IMG/VR virus record: IMGVR_UViG_3300027339_000002
Span: 1 to 61,187 of that record
Reading direction: 5' to 3' (one strand)
Length of the DNA stretch: 61,187 bases
DNA from: a virus
A program made the translations under genes and the position numbers. The stretch's first letter is position 1; each line of letters begins with the position of its first letter. The notes under the pieces were generated by a model. That model searched no databases, was not told where the DNA came from, and was given only the letters and a program-made list of their open reading frames with translations. This document shows, in pieces, positions 21,654 to 29,549 of this stretch.

Positions 21654-22247
21654 TCACGCAGCTGCGGCAGCTGCGGCAGGAGCGGCAACAGCCTTGGGCT
21701 CAGACTTGAACCAGCCGAACACGCGATCCTTGGCCGAGCCGAGCGTGTTGCGCACAGCCGAGAGGTCGGAGTCGACGTTGCTGGTCAGGATGTACTGAGC
21801 GACCTTGCGACCAGCGACGAACGCGGCGTACGCAAGGAGGCACAAACCCAGGATGTAGACCAGCATGCTCAAGAAGGCAGAGCCCGTGAGCACGAGGGCA
21901 CCAGCGACCAGCATGCCGAGCAGCTGGCCACCGAAGTAGCCGATGCAGCCGCCGACGATGATCGAGGCGACAGTGGCCACGAGGATGCGGCGCTTGGAAG
22001 GGATGGCGACGCCCAGCGACTCACAGAACGAGCGGAAGTCGAAGTTCAAGTTGCTGAACATCGAAGCGTGATCAGCGGCATGCTCAGCCGTGCTGTCTTC
22101 AGCAGACAGGATGGCATCAGCCTGGGCCTTCAGGTCGGCTTCAGCGCCGCGCAGCTTGCGCTGAGCAGCGACGTCCTTCTTGGCCTGAGCGATTTGCTCG
22201 GCGGTGGGCTTGGTGGAAGCGGCGGTCTTGGTGGTACGTGCGGTCAT
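21654..22247 (-). CDS. Membrane protein with Ala-rich tail (197 aa)
   Basis: The N-terminal 85 residues are hydrophilic (TAEQIAQAKKDVAAQRKLRG). A hydrophobic block with two to three spans follows (VATVASIIVGGCIGYFGG; MLVAGALVLTGSAFLSMLVY; LGLCLLAYAAFVAG), then a charged region and a poly-Ala end. ATG 22247 has GGAG 6 nt upstream. Function unknown; probably acts in the inner membrane with the downstream membrane protein. Confidence 0.7.
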   Translation of the reverse strand: MTARTTKTAASTKPTAEQIAQAKKDVAAQRKLRGAEADLKAQADAILSAEDSTAEHAADHASMFSNLNFDFRSFCESLGVAIPSKRRILVATVASIIVGGCIGYFGGQLLGMLVAGALVLTGSAFLSMLVYILGLCLLAYAAFVAGRKVAQYILTSNVDSDLSAVRNTLGSAKDRVFGWFKSEPKAVAAPAAAAAAA

Positions 22248-22300
22248 GATGATCTCCAGTGAAACAAGTTGATGAAGGAAAGAACACAAAGCGTGTTGGA

Positions 22301-22319
22301 GCGAGGACGTAGTCCTCGC
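22301..22319. other. Perfect 8-bp hairpin in leader
   Basis: GCGAGGAC-GTA-GTCCTCGC, in the 79-nt gap upstream of the 197-aa membrane-protein gene. No T-tract. It shares GAGGAC/GTCCTC with the larger structure at 22900-22959. Confidence 0.5.
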
Positions 22320-22326
22320 ATCGGCG

Positions 22327-22392
22327 TCACGCCAAAACGCCGAACAGGATGAAGAGCTGCTCAGGAGTCAGCTCGATGTACGCGGTGTGCAT
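22327..22392 (-). CDS. Possible 21-aa microprotein
   Basis: MHTAYIELTPEQLFILFGVL plus one Ala. AAGG lies 9 nt before ATG 22392 and the upstream stop is 1 nt away. The codons look normal for the region, but the length leaves the call open. Confidence 0.4.
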   Translation of the reverse strand: MHTAYIELTPEQLFILFGVLA

Positions 22393-22393
22393 C

Positions 22394-22804
22394 TCAGCGC
22401 CCTTGCGCGCGAACGATCGCGCCGTTGTTGGCAATGGCCAAAGCCTTGGCGCGCTGGAAGTCGCCGGGCACATTGGGGTCGAACTCGAAGACCGGGCGAG
22501 GGAAAGGCAGCTGGCGCGGCATGACGCGTGCAATGCGCGCATCGGCCAGGGCGTTCAGCGCGTCGTGCTTCGCATCCAGCTGCGCGTTGCGCTGCTCGAC
22601 GGCCTTGGCCAGCTGGGCTTCCAGCACGCGGACGCGCAGCGCGTCGGCGTTGGCCTGACTGAGCGCCGCTTCGTACTCACGCTGCTTCGCAGTAGCTGCG
22701 TCCAGCAGGATGTTGAGCGAGGCGATCTTCGATTCAAGCGCGTCGCAGTTGTGACGCAGCGCTTCGACTTCGTTCTGGAGCTGAGCTTTGGTGATGGTAG
22801 GCAT
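22394..22804 (-). CDS. Coiled-coil protein, first gene of the leftward block (136 aa)
   Basis: MPTITKAQLQNEVEALRHNC..., long heptad-rich helix to about residue 95 (LESKIASLNILLDAATAKQR), then a Pro/Phe-rich segment FPRPVFEFDPNVPGDF. A weak GAG precedes ATG 22804. It lies directly after the divergent promoter region, so it is probably expressed first among the early genes. Confidence 0.65.
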   Translation of the reverse strand: MPTITKAQLQNEVEALRHNCDALESKIASLNILLDAATAKQREYEAALSQANADALRVRVLEAQLAKAVEQRNAQLDAKHDALNALADARIARVMPRQLPFPRPVFEFDPNVPGDFQRAKALAIANNGAIVRAQGR

Positions 22805-23071
22805 GATGAACTCGTGAGGTAGTGGATGAAGACACCACGCGTGAGGGAGCGAAGGGCGCGGAACGCGAACTTCGCACAGCGGTGGGTAGAAGAGACTCCT
22901 TATCCCAGTCCTCGAATCCGAATCCGAACCCGGGACGGTCTTTGAGGACAGGGGGATAAGAGACTCACGCGGCGACCTACACACGAAAAACCGACCCACC
23001 CGGCCCTTCCGTACAAACCACTTTCAATTTTTTTCTATAAAATTTCCGTACGTCCAACTTTGATGCACACC
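22805..23071. promoter_or_regulatory. Divergent intergenic region between early and late blocks
   Basis: No gene seen. It holds the leader of the leftward operon, a structured element at 22900-22959, two direct repeats TTCCGTAC (23007 and 23045) and an AT-rich stretch with TATAAA at 23036-23041 that could be the -10 of the rightward promoter; a convincing -35 (best guess TACAAA, 23012-23017) is lacking, so a dedicated activator or phage RNA polymerase may be used. Confidence 0.45.
22900..22959. other. Long imperfect hairpin with repeat-rich loop
   Basis: TTATCCC + GTCCTC (22900-22913) pair with GAGGAC + GGGATAA (22944-22959), leaving a small bulge and a loop of about 30 nt with the direct repeat GAATCCGAATCCGAAC. 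Flanked by GAGACTC on both sides. Could be a cis-acting RNA, a regulator site or a packaging signal near the terminase genes. Confidence 0.5.
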
Positions 23072-23671
23072 ATGGCTACATCCAAAAAGCGCGGGGCCGA
23101 CGCGACGCCAGAAGGCCGCGCCAAGCACGCAGCGCAAGCGCGGCGAGGCATCAACACGTCCAGCGCGAAGAACGCCGAGCTGATCAGCCCAGACAAACCG
23201 CTCACCGACATGCAGCGCGCGTTCGTCAAGTTCTGGGCGCAGGGCGAGTCGATCCTCAGTGCATCGGCCAAGGCGGGCTACAACGATGGGGGCGCATACG
23301 CGTATCGCCTCGTGCGGATGCCCAACGTGCTGCGCATGTACGAGGACGAGAAGCGCCTCTACGAAGAGGCCAGCCAAATGACCCGCAAGCGCGTGATGGA
23401 CGGCCTTTTGGAGTCCATCGAACTGGCCAAGCTCATGGCGGAGCCCGGAACGATGGTGTCAGGCTGGCGCGAGATCGGAAAAATGTGCGGCTACTACGAG
23501 CCGGTGCAGAAGAAGCTCGACATCACGATCAACGGCAAAGTGATGCTGGACCGCCTGGACCGCATGAGCGACGCAGAGCTGTTCAAGGTCATCGCAGAGA
23601 CAGGTCAGCAGGTACTTGAGGCCGAAGCGGCCTTGATGGAGCAAGAAGATGGCGACGGAGAACCTGAATGA
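23072..23671 (+). CDS. Terminase small subunit
   Basis: DNA-recognition subunit of the packaging motor. LTDMQRAFVKFWAQGESILS followed by ASAKAGYNDGGAYAYRL is the Terminase_2 (PF03592)-type N-terminal HTH; the C-terminus is acidic. ATG 23072 gives MATSKKRGADATPEG; ATG 23063 is possible. No Shine-Dalgarno is visible, which suits a short leader after the TATAAA at 23036. Overlaps the large subunit by 4 nt. Confidence 0.85.
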   Translation: MATSKKRGADATPEGRAKHAAQARRGINTSSAKNAELISPDKPLTDMQRAFVKFWAQGESILSASAKAGYNDGGAYAYRLVRMPNVLRMYEDEKRLYEEASQMTRKRVMDGLLESIELAKLMAEPGTMVSGWREIGKMCGYYEPVQKKLDITINGKVMLDRLDRMSDAELFKVIAETGQQVLEAEAALMEQEDGDGEPE

Positions 23672-24065
23672 CCAAGATTTCGACCCGCAAGCCGAGTTCT
23701 ACGACGAAGAAGGCTACCGCTACCGCAGCTTCGCGGCGTGGCTCGTCCAAGACAAAGACCACTGCGGCCTCAACACGCGCCTCGACGAGCTCAAAACCAT
23801 CCGCGAGTGGCCAAAAGGCGCCCGTGCGTGGTTCAGCGTCCACTGGCAAGAGCGCGAAAAAGCCCACCCTAGCGAGTACCTCGAAACTCGCAGCGCTCAC
23901 GCCTTCGCCTCAGCCCACCGGGACTTTGCCAATTCCGGCTGCAAGCACCCCCGCAGCTGCGGCCGTACAACGCGAACTGGCGTCGCGCGTGCTGTCGCGG
24001 CGCCGTCTCATGCCGTTCATCCAGCGGATGAACCCGAAGTACCTCGCAGGGTGGGTCCACGATGA
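23649..24065 (+). CDS. Out-of-frame ORF overlapping terminase large N-terminus (138 aa)
   Basis: Begins MATENLNDQDFDPQAEFYDE with GGAG 7 nt upstream. For about 85 residues its composition is protein-like (aromatics, acidic/basic balance: SFAAWLVQDKDHCGLNTRLD) and its third codon positions look more GC-rich than those of the terminase frame. The last 50 residues look like a shadow of the terminase. Either a real overlapping gene or the relic of an earlier N-terminus. No family recognised. Confidence 0.4.
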   Translation: MATENLNDQDFDPQAEFYDEEGYRYRSFAAWLVQDKDHCGLNTRLDELKTIREWPKGARAWFSVHWQEREKAHPSEYLETRSAHAFASAHRDFANSGCKHPRSCGRTTRTGVARAVAAPSHAVHPADEPEVPRRVGPR

Positions 24066-25617
24066 CATCTGCCGCCGGCTGGAGCGCTTCAGTGAGGCCG
24101 TGGCGGAGGGCAAATCGCCCCGACTCATGCTGCTCATGCCGCCCCGGCACGGCAAGAGCGAGATCGCGTCCAAGAACTTCCCTGCGTGGCACCTGGGGCG
24201 CTACCCGGACCACGAGTTCATCGCCTGCTCGTACAACTTGAGCCTCGCGATGGGTTTCAGCCGCAAGGTCAAGCAGCTGATCGACGACCCCGCCTACCAG
24301 AGCGTGTTCACGGACACCCGCCTGGACCCCAACAACAGCTCGACCGAAGAGTGGGGCGTACACAACCACCGCGGCGGCTACGTGGCAGCTGGTATCGGCG
24401 GCCCGATCACGGGTAAGGGCGCTCACGTCCTCGTGATCGACGACCCCGTGAAGAACGCGGAAGAGGCGGACAGCGCCGACGGCCGCGAAAAGACCTGGGA
24501 GTGGTACCTGTCCACCGCCTACAGCCGCTTGGCCCCCGGTGGCGGCGTGCTGGTGATCCAGACGTGGTGGCACGACGACGACTTGGCGGGCCGCCTGCAG
24601 AACATGATGAAGCTGGGCGGCGACGAGGACCACATCGACCAGTTCGAGGTGGTCAAGTACCCCGCCCTGGCCGAGCAGGACGAGTGGCTGGACACGGCCA
24701 CGGACGAGATCGTCCGCATCGACACCGGCAAGATGGCGCAAGACGTGCTCCGCAAGGCCATGGTCAGCGCCAAAGTCATGGCGTTCCCGGAAGAAGCCCG
24801 GGAAGCCGCCGCGCGGGCGATGCTGAGCGGGACCGACCCGACCAATCTGCGCTGGCTCCGCAACGCGGGCGACGCGCTGCACCCGGCACGCTACGACGTG
24901 GCCAAGCTGTTGCGGATCAAGGCCCAGAACAACGGCGGGCGCTGGTGGGCAGCCCTGTACCAGCAGAACCCGGTCCCTGACGATGGGGCGTATTTCACCC
25001 GCGAGCAGTTCCGCCGGGCCCAGCCGCCGAGGGTCAAGGACGCCAACGTCTACATCGCGTTCGACTTCGCCATCAGCGAGAAAAAGCAGAACGACTACAC
25101 GGTCGGCAGCGTCGGGCTGCAGGATACGAACGACATGCTGCACATCGCTGAGGTCTTGCGCTTCAAAAGCGGGGACGCGTTCTTCATCGTGGAGAGCATC
25201 CTGAATCTTGTCGTACGCTGGTATAGTCCGAGTCTGATTCTGGGCTTTGAGGACGGGCAGATCTATCGAGCGATCGAAGCGCTGCTGAAAAAGCGCATGA
25301 AAGAGCGGCAGCTCTACCCGTCCATCGAAGTGCTGAAGCCAATCACCGACAAAATGGCGCGTGCCCGCCCACTTCAAGGCCGAATGCAACAGGGCATGGT
25401 CAGTTTCAACGACTCGGGTGACTGGTACGACGTCGTGCGGCAGGAAATGCTGCGCTTCCCGGCCGGCGTGCACGACGACTGCGTTGACTCACTGGCCTGG
25501 ATGACGCAGCTTGCCATCGGGCGGGCTGCACCTCTCAAACCGCGTGCTCAGAGGATTCCGTCATGGAAGGACAAACTCAAGGTCGGTGGCGCAGCAGCGT
25601 CGCACATGGCAGCTTGA
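23668..25617 (+). CDS. Terminase large subunit
   Basis: ATPase-nuclease that cuts and packages DNA. Walker A MPPRHGKSE (about res. 157-165), Walker B HVLVIDDP (about 253-260), coupling-type TWWHDDD, and nuclease-domain acid FDFAISEK (about 463). 649 residues, about 80 more than typical: the first 80-90 residues are a Ser/Thr/Lys/Ala low-complexity stretch. ATG 23668 (ATGA overlap, GGAG upstream) is the only start with a ribosome-binding site. Confidence 0.93.
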   Translation: MTKISTRKPSSTTKKATATAASRRGSSKTKTTAASTRASTSSKPSASGQKAPVRGSASTGKSAKKPTLASTSKLAALTPSPQPTGTLPIPAASTPAAAAVQRELASRVLSRRRLMPFIQRMNPKYLAGWVHDDICRRLERFSEAVAEGKSPRLMLLMPPRHGKSEIASKNFPAWHLGRYPDHEFIACSYNLSLAMGFSRKVKQLIDDPAYQSVFTDTRLDPNNSSTEEWGVHNHRGGYVAAGIGGPITGKGAHVLVIDDPVKNAEEADSADGREKTWEWYLSTAYSRLAPGGGVLVIQTWWHDDDLAGRLQNMMKLGGDEDHIDQFEVVKYPALAEQDEWLDTATDEIVRIDTGKMAQDVLRKAMVSAKVMAFPEEAREAAARAMLSGTDPTNLRWLRNAGDALHPARYDVAKLLRIKAQNNGGRWWAALYQQNPVPDDGAYFTREQFRRAQPPRVKDANVYIAFDFAISEKKQNDYTVGSVGLQDTNDMLHIAEVLRFKSGDAFFIVESILNLVVRWYSPSLILGFEDGQIYRAIEALLKKRMKERQLYPSIEVLKPITDKMARARPLQGRMQQGMVSFNDSGDWYDVVRQEMLRFPAGVHDDCVDSLAWMTQLAIGRAAPLKPRAQRIPSWKDKLKVGGAAASHMAA

Positions 25618-25635
25618 TGCGCACAGGAGAACCGC

Positions 25636-25998
25636 ATGGCCGATAAATGCGCCGAACTGATCGCCCGCTGCTTCGCAGCGCGCACCGCCGCCCACTTTGC
25701 CCACTTCACGACCCGCTCGTACTCCGCGCACATGGCGCTGAACGAGTTCTATGACGCCATCGTCGAGGCTGCAGATACGTTCGCCGAGTGCCGCATGGGC
25801 GTGGAGGGGCCGTTCAAGAGCTTCCCCAACGTGCCTGTGCCCACCGGGGAGCCGGTGGATTGGCTGCCGGATCTGCACCAGTGGATCAAGGCGCACCGCA
25901 CCGAGTGTGCAGACGGCAGCACGGAGTTGGCCAACCTGATCGACGAAATCTTGTCGGTGATCGACAAGTCGTTCTACAAGCTCAAATTCTTGAAGTGA
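25636..25998 (+). CDS. Dps/ferritin-like small protein, DUF5856-like (120 aa)
   Basis: AARTAAHFAHFTTRSYSAHM then ALNEFYDAIVEAADTFAECR has the helix pattern of Dps-like/DUF5856 proteins found between terminase and portal in many podoviruses. A C-terminal helix LIDEILSVIDKSFYKLKF completes a bundle. A role in the virion or in packaging is inferred only from position. ATG 25636 follows AGGAG. Confidence 0.65.
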   Translation: MADKCAELIARCFAARTAAHFAHFTTRSYSAHMALNEFYDAIVEAADTFAECRMGVEGPFKSFPNVPVPTGEPVDWLPDLHQWIKAHRTECADGSTELANLIDEILSVIDKSFYKLKFLK

Positions 25999-26005
25999 GT
26001 CGCCT

Positions 26006-28141
26006 ATGCCGATCGACGCCGCCCTGTGCACAAAAATCTGGTACCGCTACGCCTGGGCCCGTGACAACGGGCACGCGCAGTTCGTCGAGAAGGCGGACAA
26101 GTGCGAGGCGTTCTTTCGCGGCGACCAGTGGGACAAGGCCGACAAGACCAAGTTGCGCCTGCAGCGCCGCCCGGCACTGACGATCAACAAGATCATCTCG
26201 ACCATGGCCAACGTCATGGGCGAGCAGATCTACAACCGCAACGAGATCGCGTTCCGCCCGCGCTCAGGGTCGCCCGCCGAGACGGCCGACGTGCTGACGA
26301 AGGTCTTCAAACAGATCAGCGACAACAACCAGCTGGACTGGAAGCGCTCGGACATGTTCGCCGACGGGATCATCACGTCCCGCGGGTTCCTCGACGTCCG
26401 CATCGGGTTCAACGACAGCCTGCAGGGCGAGGTCGTCATCGAGAACCTGAACCCCAAGAACGTCATCGTGGACCCGGACGGCGAGCAGTATGACCCGGAC
26501 ACGTGGAACGAGGTCTTCACGACCAAGTGGGTGACCGCTGACGACATCGCGGTGCTGTACAACAAGGAAGATGCCGATCTTCTGCGCAACCGCGAGCAGA
26601 GTTTCTTCCCGTACGGCTACGACAGCATCCAGTCCACGCGCGATCGCTTCGGTGACCGCTTCAACCCGATGTACAACGGCACGTACGATGAGTCCAGCGT
26701 GATGCGCAACATCCGCTTGATCGAACGTCAGTACCGCACGCTGGATAAGCAGAAGCACTTCGTTGACCCAACCACGGGCGACATGCGCGCCATCCCGGCC
26801 GACTTCGACCGCAACCGCATCGCGTGGTTCGTGGAAAAGTTCGGCTTCAAGGTCGTCCCGAAGATGGTCCACCGCATCAAGTGGGTCGTGATCGCCGACA
26901 ACGTGGTGCTGCACGACGACTGGAGCCCGTACAAGCACTTCACGGTCGTGCCCTTCTTTCCGTTCTTCCGTCACGGCACCACGATCGGCCTCGTGGAGAA
27001 CCTCATCGGGCCGCAGGAGCTGCTCAACAAGGTCTCGAGCCAGGAGCTGCACGTGGTCAACACCACGGCCAACAGCGGCTGGAAGGCCAAGGCCGGCGCC
27101 CTGGTGAACATGAGCGCCGAAGAGCTGGAGCAGCGCGGTGCCGAGACCGGCCTCGTGGTCGAGGTCAATGGCGACCCGGACAAAGACTTGGTCAAGATTC
27201 AGCCCAATCAGGTGCCGCAGGGTCTGGACCGGATCAGCTACAAGGCCGAGGAACACCTCAAGGGGATCTCTGGCGTCTCGGACAGCATGCAGGGCCAAGA
27301 CCGCGCCGACGTCGCCGCCAAGGCGATCCAGGCCAAGCGTCAGGCCGGCAGCACGAACTTCGTCAAGCCTCTGGACAGCTTGACGCGCTCCGACTTCATC
27401 CTGGCTCGCAACATCCTGGACTTGATCCAGACGTTCTACACCGAGGAACGCGTCCTGACCATTACCAAGGACAAGCTCACCGGCGAGGAAGAGACGTTCA
27501 CCATCAACGGCATGAGCCCCGATGGTACTGTCGTCAACGACCTGATGCTCGGTGAGTACGACACCGTCACTTCCAGCGTACCGCAGCGCGAGACCCTGGA
27601 GGACAGCCAATTCGACCAAGCCGTCGCTCTGAAGGAACTGGGTGTCGCCATCCCGGACGAAACGCTGATCGAGAACAGCCGCCTGATCGGCAAGCGCGAG
27701 ATCATCAAGAAGATGAACGCGGCGGCGAACAGCCCCGAGGCGCAGGCACAGCGAGCGCTCGCCATGCGTGGCCAGCAGGCCGAAGTCGCCAAGACGGAAG
27801 CAGAGGCCGCTGGCAAGCAGGCCGACGCCGGCCTCAAGCACGCCAAGGCCCGCAAGGAAGGCGTGCTGGCTGAGAAGGAAGCGGCTACGCCGCCAGAGGA
27901 CAACGGCGCCCAGGCCCAGGCGATGAAGGTGCAGGCCGACATCGCACTCGATGAGAAGAAATTCCAACACGAGATGAGCATGGAAGAGCGCAAAATGCAG
28001 TTCGAGTTCGGGCTGCGCCAGATGGAGGCGCAGCAGAACGCCCGCCTTCGCGAACAGGACGCCGCCGTTCAGCGGGCCGTGGCCGTGAAGCAAGCCAACC
28101 AACCCAACCCCCAACCCTCCAACCCGAAGGAAACAGCATGA
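26006..28141 (+). CDS. Portal protein, P22-like
   Basis: 711-residue dodecamer-forming portal through which DNA is packaged and ejected. The N-terminus KCEAFFRGDQWDKADKTKLR, then RRPALTINKI and NVMGEQIYNRNEI, is characteristic of P22-type portals (PF16510). The C-terminal 150 residues are a long charged helix (barrel region) rich in Gln/Ala/Lys. Follows the Dps-like gene by 7 nt and overlaps the scaffold gene by 4 nt. Confidence 0.92.
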   Translation: MPIDAALCTKIWYRYAWARDNGHAQFVEKADKCEAFFRGDQWDKADKTKLRLQRRPALTINKIISTMANVMGEQIYNRNEIAFRPRSGSPAETADVLTKVFKQISDNNQLDWKRSDMFADGIITSRGFLDVRIGFNDSLQGEVVIENLNPKNVIVDPDGEQYDPDTWNEVFTTKWVTADDIAVLYNKEDADLLRNREQSFFPYGYDSIQSTRDRFGDRFNPMYNGTYDESSVMRNIRLIERQYRTLDKQKHFVDPTTGDMRAIPADFDRNRIAWFVEKFGFKVVPKMVHRIKWVVIADNVVLHDDWSPYKHFTVVPFFPFFRHGTTIGLVENLIGPQELLNKVSSQELHVVNTTANSGWKAKAGALVNMSAEELEQRGAETGLVVEVNGDPDKDLVKIQPNQVPQGLDRISYKAEEHLKGISGVSDSMQGQDRADVAAKAIQAKRQAGSTNFVKPLDSLTRSDFILARNILDLIQTFYTEERVLTITKDKLTGEEETFTINGMSPDGTVVNDLMLGEYDTVTSSVPQRETLEDSQFDQAVALKELGVAIPDETLIENSRLIGKREIIKKMNAAANSPEAQAQRALAMRGQQAEVAKTEAEAAGKQADAGLKHAKARKEGVLAEKEAATPPEDNGAQAQAMKVQADIALDEKKFQHEMSMEERKMQFEFGLRQMEAQQNARLREQDAAVQRAVAVKQANQPNPQPSNPKETA

Positions 28142-29190
28142 TCAAGCTGCACTGGATGTTCAAGCGCTACATGGAACCTGCAGGCGACGCCGACCAGGGC
28201 GGCGCGGGCGGCGGCACAGTCGACCGCGGCGACAACTGGACGCCCACGGACGATGAAGTCAAAAAGCCCGACGTCAAGCCCGACGTCAAGCCGGACGCCG
28301 ACACGATCGGCGCCGCCGACACCTCGCTGCGCGACGGCGGTGGCGGTGACGAGAGCGACGTGGACCCGGACAACCCGGACAAGGGCAGCGACGGCAAGGC
28401 CGACAAGGACGACAAGGCCAAGGCCGACGCGCGCATCCCGCTCAGCCGCCACAAAGAGATCCTCGAGGCCGAGCGCGGCCGACGTGAAGCTCTCGAGCAG
28501 CAGCTGTCGAAGTTCCAGCAAGGCCAGCAAGTCGCTGCCACGAACGACGAGATCACTCAGCTCGAGGACAAGCTGATCGCGAAAGAGACCGAGTACAACA
28601 AGGCCGTGGCAGACGGTGAGCTGGACAAAGCCAACAAGTTGATGCGCGAGATCCGCACGATGGACCGCGACATCAACGACAAGCGCACCAACATGAACAT
28701 CCAGGCCGCGGAAGCTCGCGCCGTCGAGCGCGTGCGCTACGACACCCTGGTCGACCGCATGGAAGAGGCCTACCCGCAGCTGGACCCCAAGCACCAGGAC
28801 TTCGACAAGGACAAGACCGCTGAAGTGCTCGAGCTCAAGGCCGCCTACCAAACCACGGGCTACACGCCCTCGCAGGCGCTGCAGAAGGCTATCAAGCTCA
28901 TCATGCCGCCCAAGACCCGCGCCCAGGAGACCGCCGCCGAGGCCACCCCGCGCGTCAGTGCTGAGGACGCGGCCAAGGCCAAGGCAGAAGCGCGTGCGGC
29001 AGAGCAGCGCAAGAAGAACGCGGACGTTGCCGGCCGGCAGCCTCCTGCGACGACGAAGGTCGGCCAAGACCACGACAAGCTCGGTGGCCAGATCAGCGCG
29101 AAGGACGTGCTCAAGATGTCGCAGGACGACTTCATGAAGCTCGACGAAAAGACCCTGGCTGCCATGCGCGGCGACGAACTGGAGGCATGA
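28138..29190 (+). CDS. Capsid scaffolding protein
   Basis: 350 residues. Highly acidic, disordered N-terminus (Asp/Gly-rich, with a tandem KPDVKPDVKPDAD), a central coiled coil (ERGRREALEQQLSKFQQGQQ), and a C-terminal helix-turn-helix-like end (KDVLKMSQDDFMKLDEKTLA) that binds coat protein in P22-type scaffolds. Position between portal and capsid supports the call. Confidence 0.8.
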   Translation: MIKLHWMFKRYMEPAGDADQGGAGGGTVDRGDNWTPTDDEVKKPDVKPDVKPDADTIGAADTSLRDGGGGDESDVDPDNPDKGSDGKADKDDKAKADARIPLSRHKEILEAERGRREALEQQLSKFQQGQQVAATNDEITQLEDKLIAKETEYNKAVADGELDKANKLMREIRTMDRDINDKRTNMNIQAAEARAVERVRYDTLVDRMEEAYPQLDPKHQDFDKDKTAEVLELKAAYQTTGYTPSQALQKAIKLIMPPKTRAQETAAEATPRVSAEDAAKAKAEARAAEQRKKNADVAGRQPPATTKVGQDHDKLGGQISAKDVLKMSQDDFMKLDEKTLAAMRGDELEA

Positions 29191-29192
29191 TC

Positions 29193-29534
29193 ATGGCTCG
29201 CATCCACACTGACCACAACGGCGTCTATGTGAACGCCATCAGCGGCATGGCAGACGGTACCAGCGTCGAAGGGCATGTGTACGACGTTCACGCCGGGCGT
29301 TACTCTCTCCGCCTGTCGTTCCAGCTCGGGCCGATCAAAGAGGCCGGCGTCAACGGCCTGACCAACGAGGCCCTCATCGCGGTGCTGACGCATCGCATGA
29401 AGGTGCTCAACAGCAAGTTCCCGTGCGCTGAAAACCAGCGCGCCATCAACCACCTCGAGCTGGCCGCGCAGGCGCTTGAGTCGCGCACCAAGGACCGTAT
29501 CGCACGTGGGGTCGAAGGAACCCACGCCTCTTAA
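29193..29534 (+). CDS. Acb2/Tad1-like cyclic-nucleotide sponge candidate (113 aa)
   Basis: The C-terminal half GPIKEAGVNGLTNEALIAVL, then FPCAENQRAINHLELAAQAL and ESRTKDRIARGVEGTH, is a helical hairpin that I recognise as the phage family carrying the Acb2/Tad1 hairpin domain. Members sequester CBASS or Thoeris signal nucleotides. The N-terminal 45 residues form an extra beta-rich part. The call rests on remembered motif similarity, not a search. ATG 29193 has GGAGG 7 nt upstream; ATG 29187 is less likely. It sits in the late head module. Confidence 0.6.
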   Translation: MARIHTDHNGVYVNAISGMADGTSVEGHVYDVHAGRYSLRLSFQLGPIKEAGVNGLTNEALIAVLTHRMKVLNSKFPCAENQRAINHLELAAQALESRTKDRIARGVEGTHAS

Positions 29535-29549
29535 CTTTCGGAGACCGCC

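Noticed and set aside
22888-22965. Possible tRNA remnant in the divergent spacer (GGGTTCGGATTCGG on the minus strand resembles a T-arm).
   Set aside because: No paired T-stem or acceptor stem; the symmetry is explained by the simple long hairpin.
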